Below, piece by piece: positions 6,711-7,990 of a DNA stretch of 7,990 bases. This stretch comes from Deltaproteobacteria bacterium. GTDB taxonomy: Bacteria; Desulfobacterota; Dissulfuribacteria; Dissulfuribacterales; UBA3076. Each line of letters begins with the position of its first letter. Position 1 is the first letter of the stretch. The position numbers and the translations under genes were made by a program. The notes beneath the pieces were generated by a model. The model ran no database searches and was not told where the DNA came from. It saw only the letters and a program-made list of their open reading frames with translations. The DNA is taken from the NCBI GenBank assembly GCA_030605675.1, contig JAUWHV010000128.1:1-7990 (forward strand), given 5' to 3'.

Positions 6711-7990
6711 TGAAAATGACCAGAACTGCAATTATGACCTTTGTATTGGCATTATTCTTTGGATGGCCCTGCAACTCCTCATTCGCCTCTGACAAAGCAA
6801 GTCAAACAATACGGCCACCGGCGGTCGCCGGCCTATTTTACCCGGATGACCCTGAAGAGCTTCGTAAGACAGTCAGGACCCTTTTAAGAGATGCCCCTGA
6901 TGTTGACATTCAGGGAACAATCCGTGGGCTGGTCTCTCCGCATGCCGGATATATTTATTCGGGTATTGTCGCTGCTGCAGGATACAGGCAGATAGCCCCT
7001 TCCACCAGAACTGTAATACTCATTGGCCCGAGTCATCGATTTCCCTTAAAGGGGCCGTCCATTCCTTCAGTGACAGCCTATCAAACTCCCCTGGGGGATG
7101 TCCGGCTGGCACAACTGGCTTTCAAGCTCCAAAAACTGCCTATTTTCGAATCTGTCCCTGAGGCTCACAAGATGGAGCATTCCCTTGAGGTTCAGCTCCC
7201 CTTTCTACAGGTGATGCTGAAGGACTTTGAGATTGTGCCGATCCTGATAAACAACGGAGAGCCCAAGGCCCTTGCTGAAGCGATCGCTCCACACATTGAC
7301 AACGATACTCTGATAGTGGCAAGCACGGATCTTTCCCACTTCTACCCTTACGAAAGGGCGGTTTCCCTGGACCGGATCTGCACCAGCGCCATCACCAACG
7401 CCGAGTTTTCCCGTATGCCGCTGTGCGAGGCCTGCGGTAAGCAGGCAGTTATGACTTTGATGCATATTGCCGAAATCAAGAACTGGGACGCAAAATTGAT
7501 CGATTACAAAAATTCCGGCGACACTGCAGGAGGCAAGGACAATGTTGTGGGATATGCGAGTATTGCCTTTGTGGATAGAAAGGAGATGTCAAAAAAAATG
7601 AAGGAATCCATATCTGCCCAGAATAAAAAGGCCCTTCTCAGGCTTGCCCGCTCTGCCATTGAGGCAAAGCTTGTGAATGGCGTCAAGGTGGAAAGGCCAG
7701 GGACCTCTCCCATTTTGAAAGAAGACAGGGGCTGTTTTGTCACATTACATAAACATGGGCAACTCCGGGGATGCATCGGAACCATAGAGCCTGCATGTTC
7801 CCTTTTTGAATGCGTGGAAAAAAATGCCCAAAACGCAGCTTTCAGAGATCCGAGGTTTCCGAGCTTGAGTGCAGAGGAGCTGTCCGATATCGATATTGAG
7901 GTGAGCGTCCTATCCGTACCGGAGAGACTGAATTTCAAGAATGGAGACGACCTGAAGCGTCAGCTTCGACCTAAAGTTCATGGAGTGATT
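6710..7990 (+). CDS. amrB: Memo-AMMECR1 fusion (AmmeMemoRadiSam B + A) with Sec signal, 3'-truncated
   Basis: The frame is open from the ATG at 6710 (TAATG overlap with amrS) to the window end: 427 codons without a stop. Residues 1-26 form a Sec-type signal peptide: K2 and R5, hydrophobic 7-20, SFA|SD cleavage. Residues 35-290 are a Memo domain (RPPAVAGLFYP, SPHAGYIYSG, IGPSHR, MEHSLEVQLPFL, STDLSHF, ACGKQA). The candidate metal-site residues of human MEMO1 are all present as His78, His109, Asp207, His210 and Cys242. After a short Lys-rich linker, residues from about 300 begin an AMMECR1 domain with the hallmark LRGCIG (352-357) and then FRDPRFPSLSAEEL. Compared with the usual size, roughly 60-70 more residues should lie past the edge. 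The AMMECR1 part corresponds to amrA. A second ATG at 6716 is better spaced from GGGA at 6703-6706 and keeps the signal peptide. Function is not established; Memo has been linked to metal-dependent redox chemistry. Confidence 0.92.
   Translation, partial: MKMTRTAIMTFVLALFFGWPCNSSFASDKASQTIRPPAVAGLFYPDDPEELRKTVRTLLRDAPDVDIQGTIRGLVSPHAGYIYSGIVAAAGYRQIAPSTRTVILIGPSHRFPLKGPSIPSVTAYQTPLGDVRLAQLAFKLQKLPIFESVPEAHKMEHSLEVQLPFLQVMLKDFEIVPILINNGEPKALAEAIAPHIDNDTLIVASTDLSHFYPYERAVSLDRICTSAITNAEFSRMPLCEACGKQAVMTLMHIAEIKNWDAKLIDYKNSGDTAGGKDNVVGYASIAFVDRKEMSKKMKESISAQNKKALLRLARSAIEAKLVNGVKVERPGTSPILKEDRGCFVTLHKHGQLRGCIGTIEPACSLFECVEKNAQNAAFRDPRFPSLSAEELSDIDIEVSVLSVPERLNFKNGDDLKRQLRPKVHGVI

Noticed and set aside
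7504..7938. 144-codon minus-strand open frame
   Set aside because: It is antisense to the Memo-AMMECR1 gene, whose motifs are clear on the + strand. The composition is low-complexity Ser/Leu-rich, as expected for a shadow frame.

Overview
The window looks like chromosomal DNA from a Gram-negative anaerobe. My best guess is Desulfobacterota (the old Deltaproteobacteria), perhaps a sulfate-reducer relative. This is inference from moderate GC, Sec and Tat export signals, an M23 peptidase with a beta-rich N-terminal region, a membrane-fused spermidine-synthase-like protein beside AmmeMemoRadiSam genes, and spacers filled with short-period satellites. No rRNA, tRNA, CRISPR array, transposase or phage gene is visible. 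All genes lie on the + strand.

Region 1 (1-3241) is housekeeping. It holds the 3' part of xseA (exonuclease VII large subunit, cut by the left edge), an exported M23 peptidoglycan-type endopeptidase, and mazG (nucleoside triphosphate pyrophosphohydrolase). The usual partner xseB does not follow xseA here. The spacers are unusual. The 35-bp xseA/M23 gap carries four TTAGCNN units. The M23/mazG gap carries an 8-bp GGTTCARR array with inverted copies. The 227-bp gap after mazG carries a 185-bp element with 14-bp terminal inverted repeats and a CCTTCAR array.

Region 2 (3469-7990) is a tightly packed three-gene cluster with ATGA/TAATG junctions. The first gene encodes a membrane protein with a spermidine-synthase-like domain between two transmembrane bundles. 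The second encodes the AmmeMemoRadiSam radical SAM enzyme (amrS) with a twin-arginine signal peptide. The third, which runs off the right edge, fuses Memo (amrB) to AMMECR1 (amrA) behind a Sec-type signal peptide.

The main point is that all three products carry targeting information that could put their catalytic domains on the periplasmic side of the membrane. The AmmeMemoRadiSam system has no settled function that I know of. A wholly extracytoplasmic version, translationally coupled to a membrane-anchored aminopropyltransferase-like enzyme, would be unusual because both radical SAM and spermidine-synthase folds need SAM-type nucleotides. Topology and export are read from sequence by eye and are inferences.
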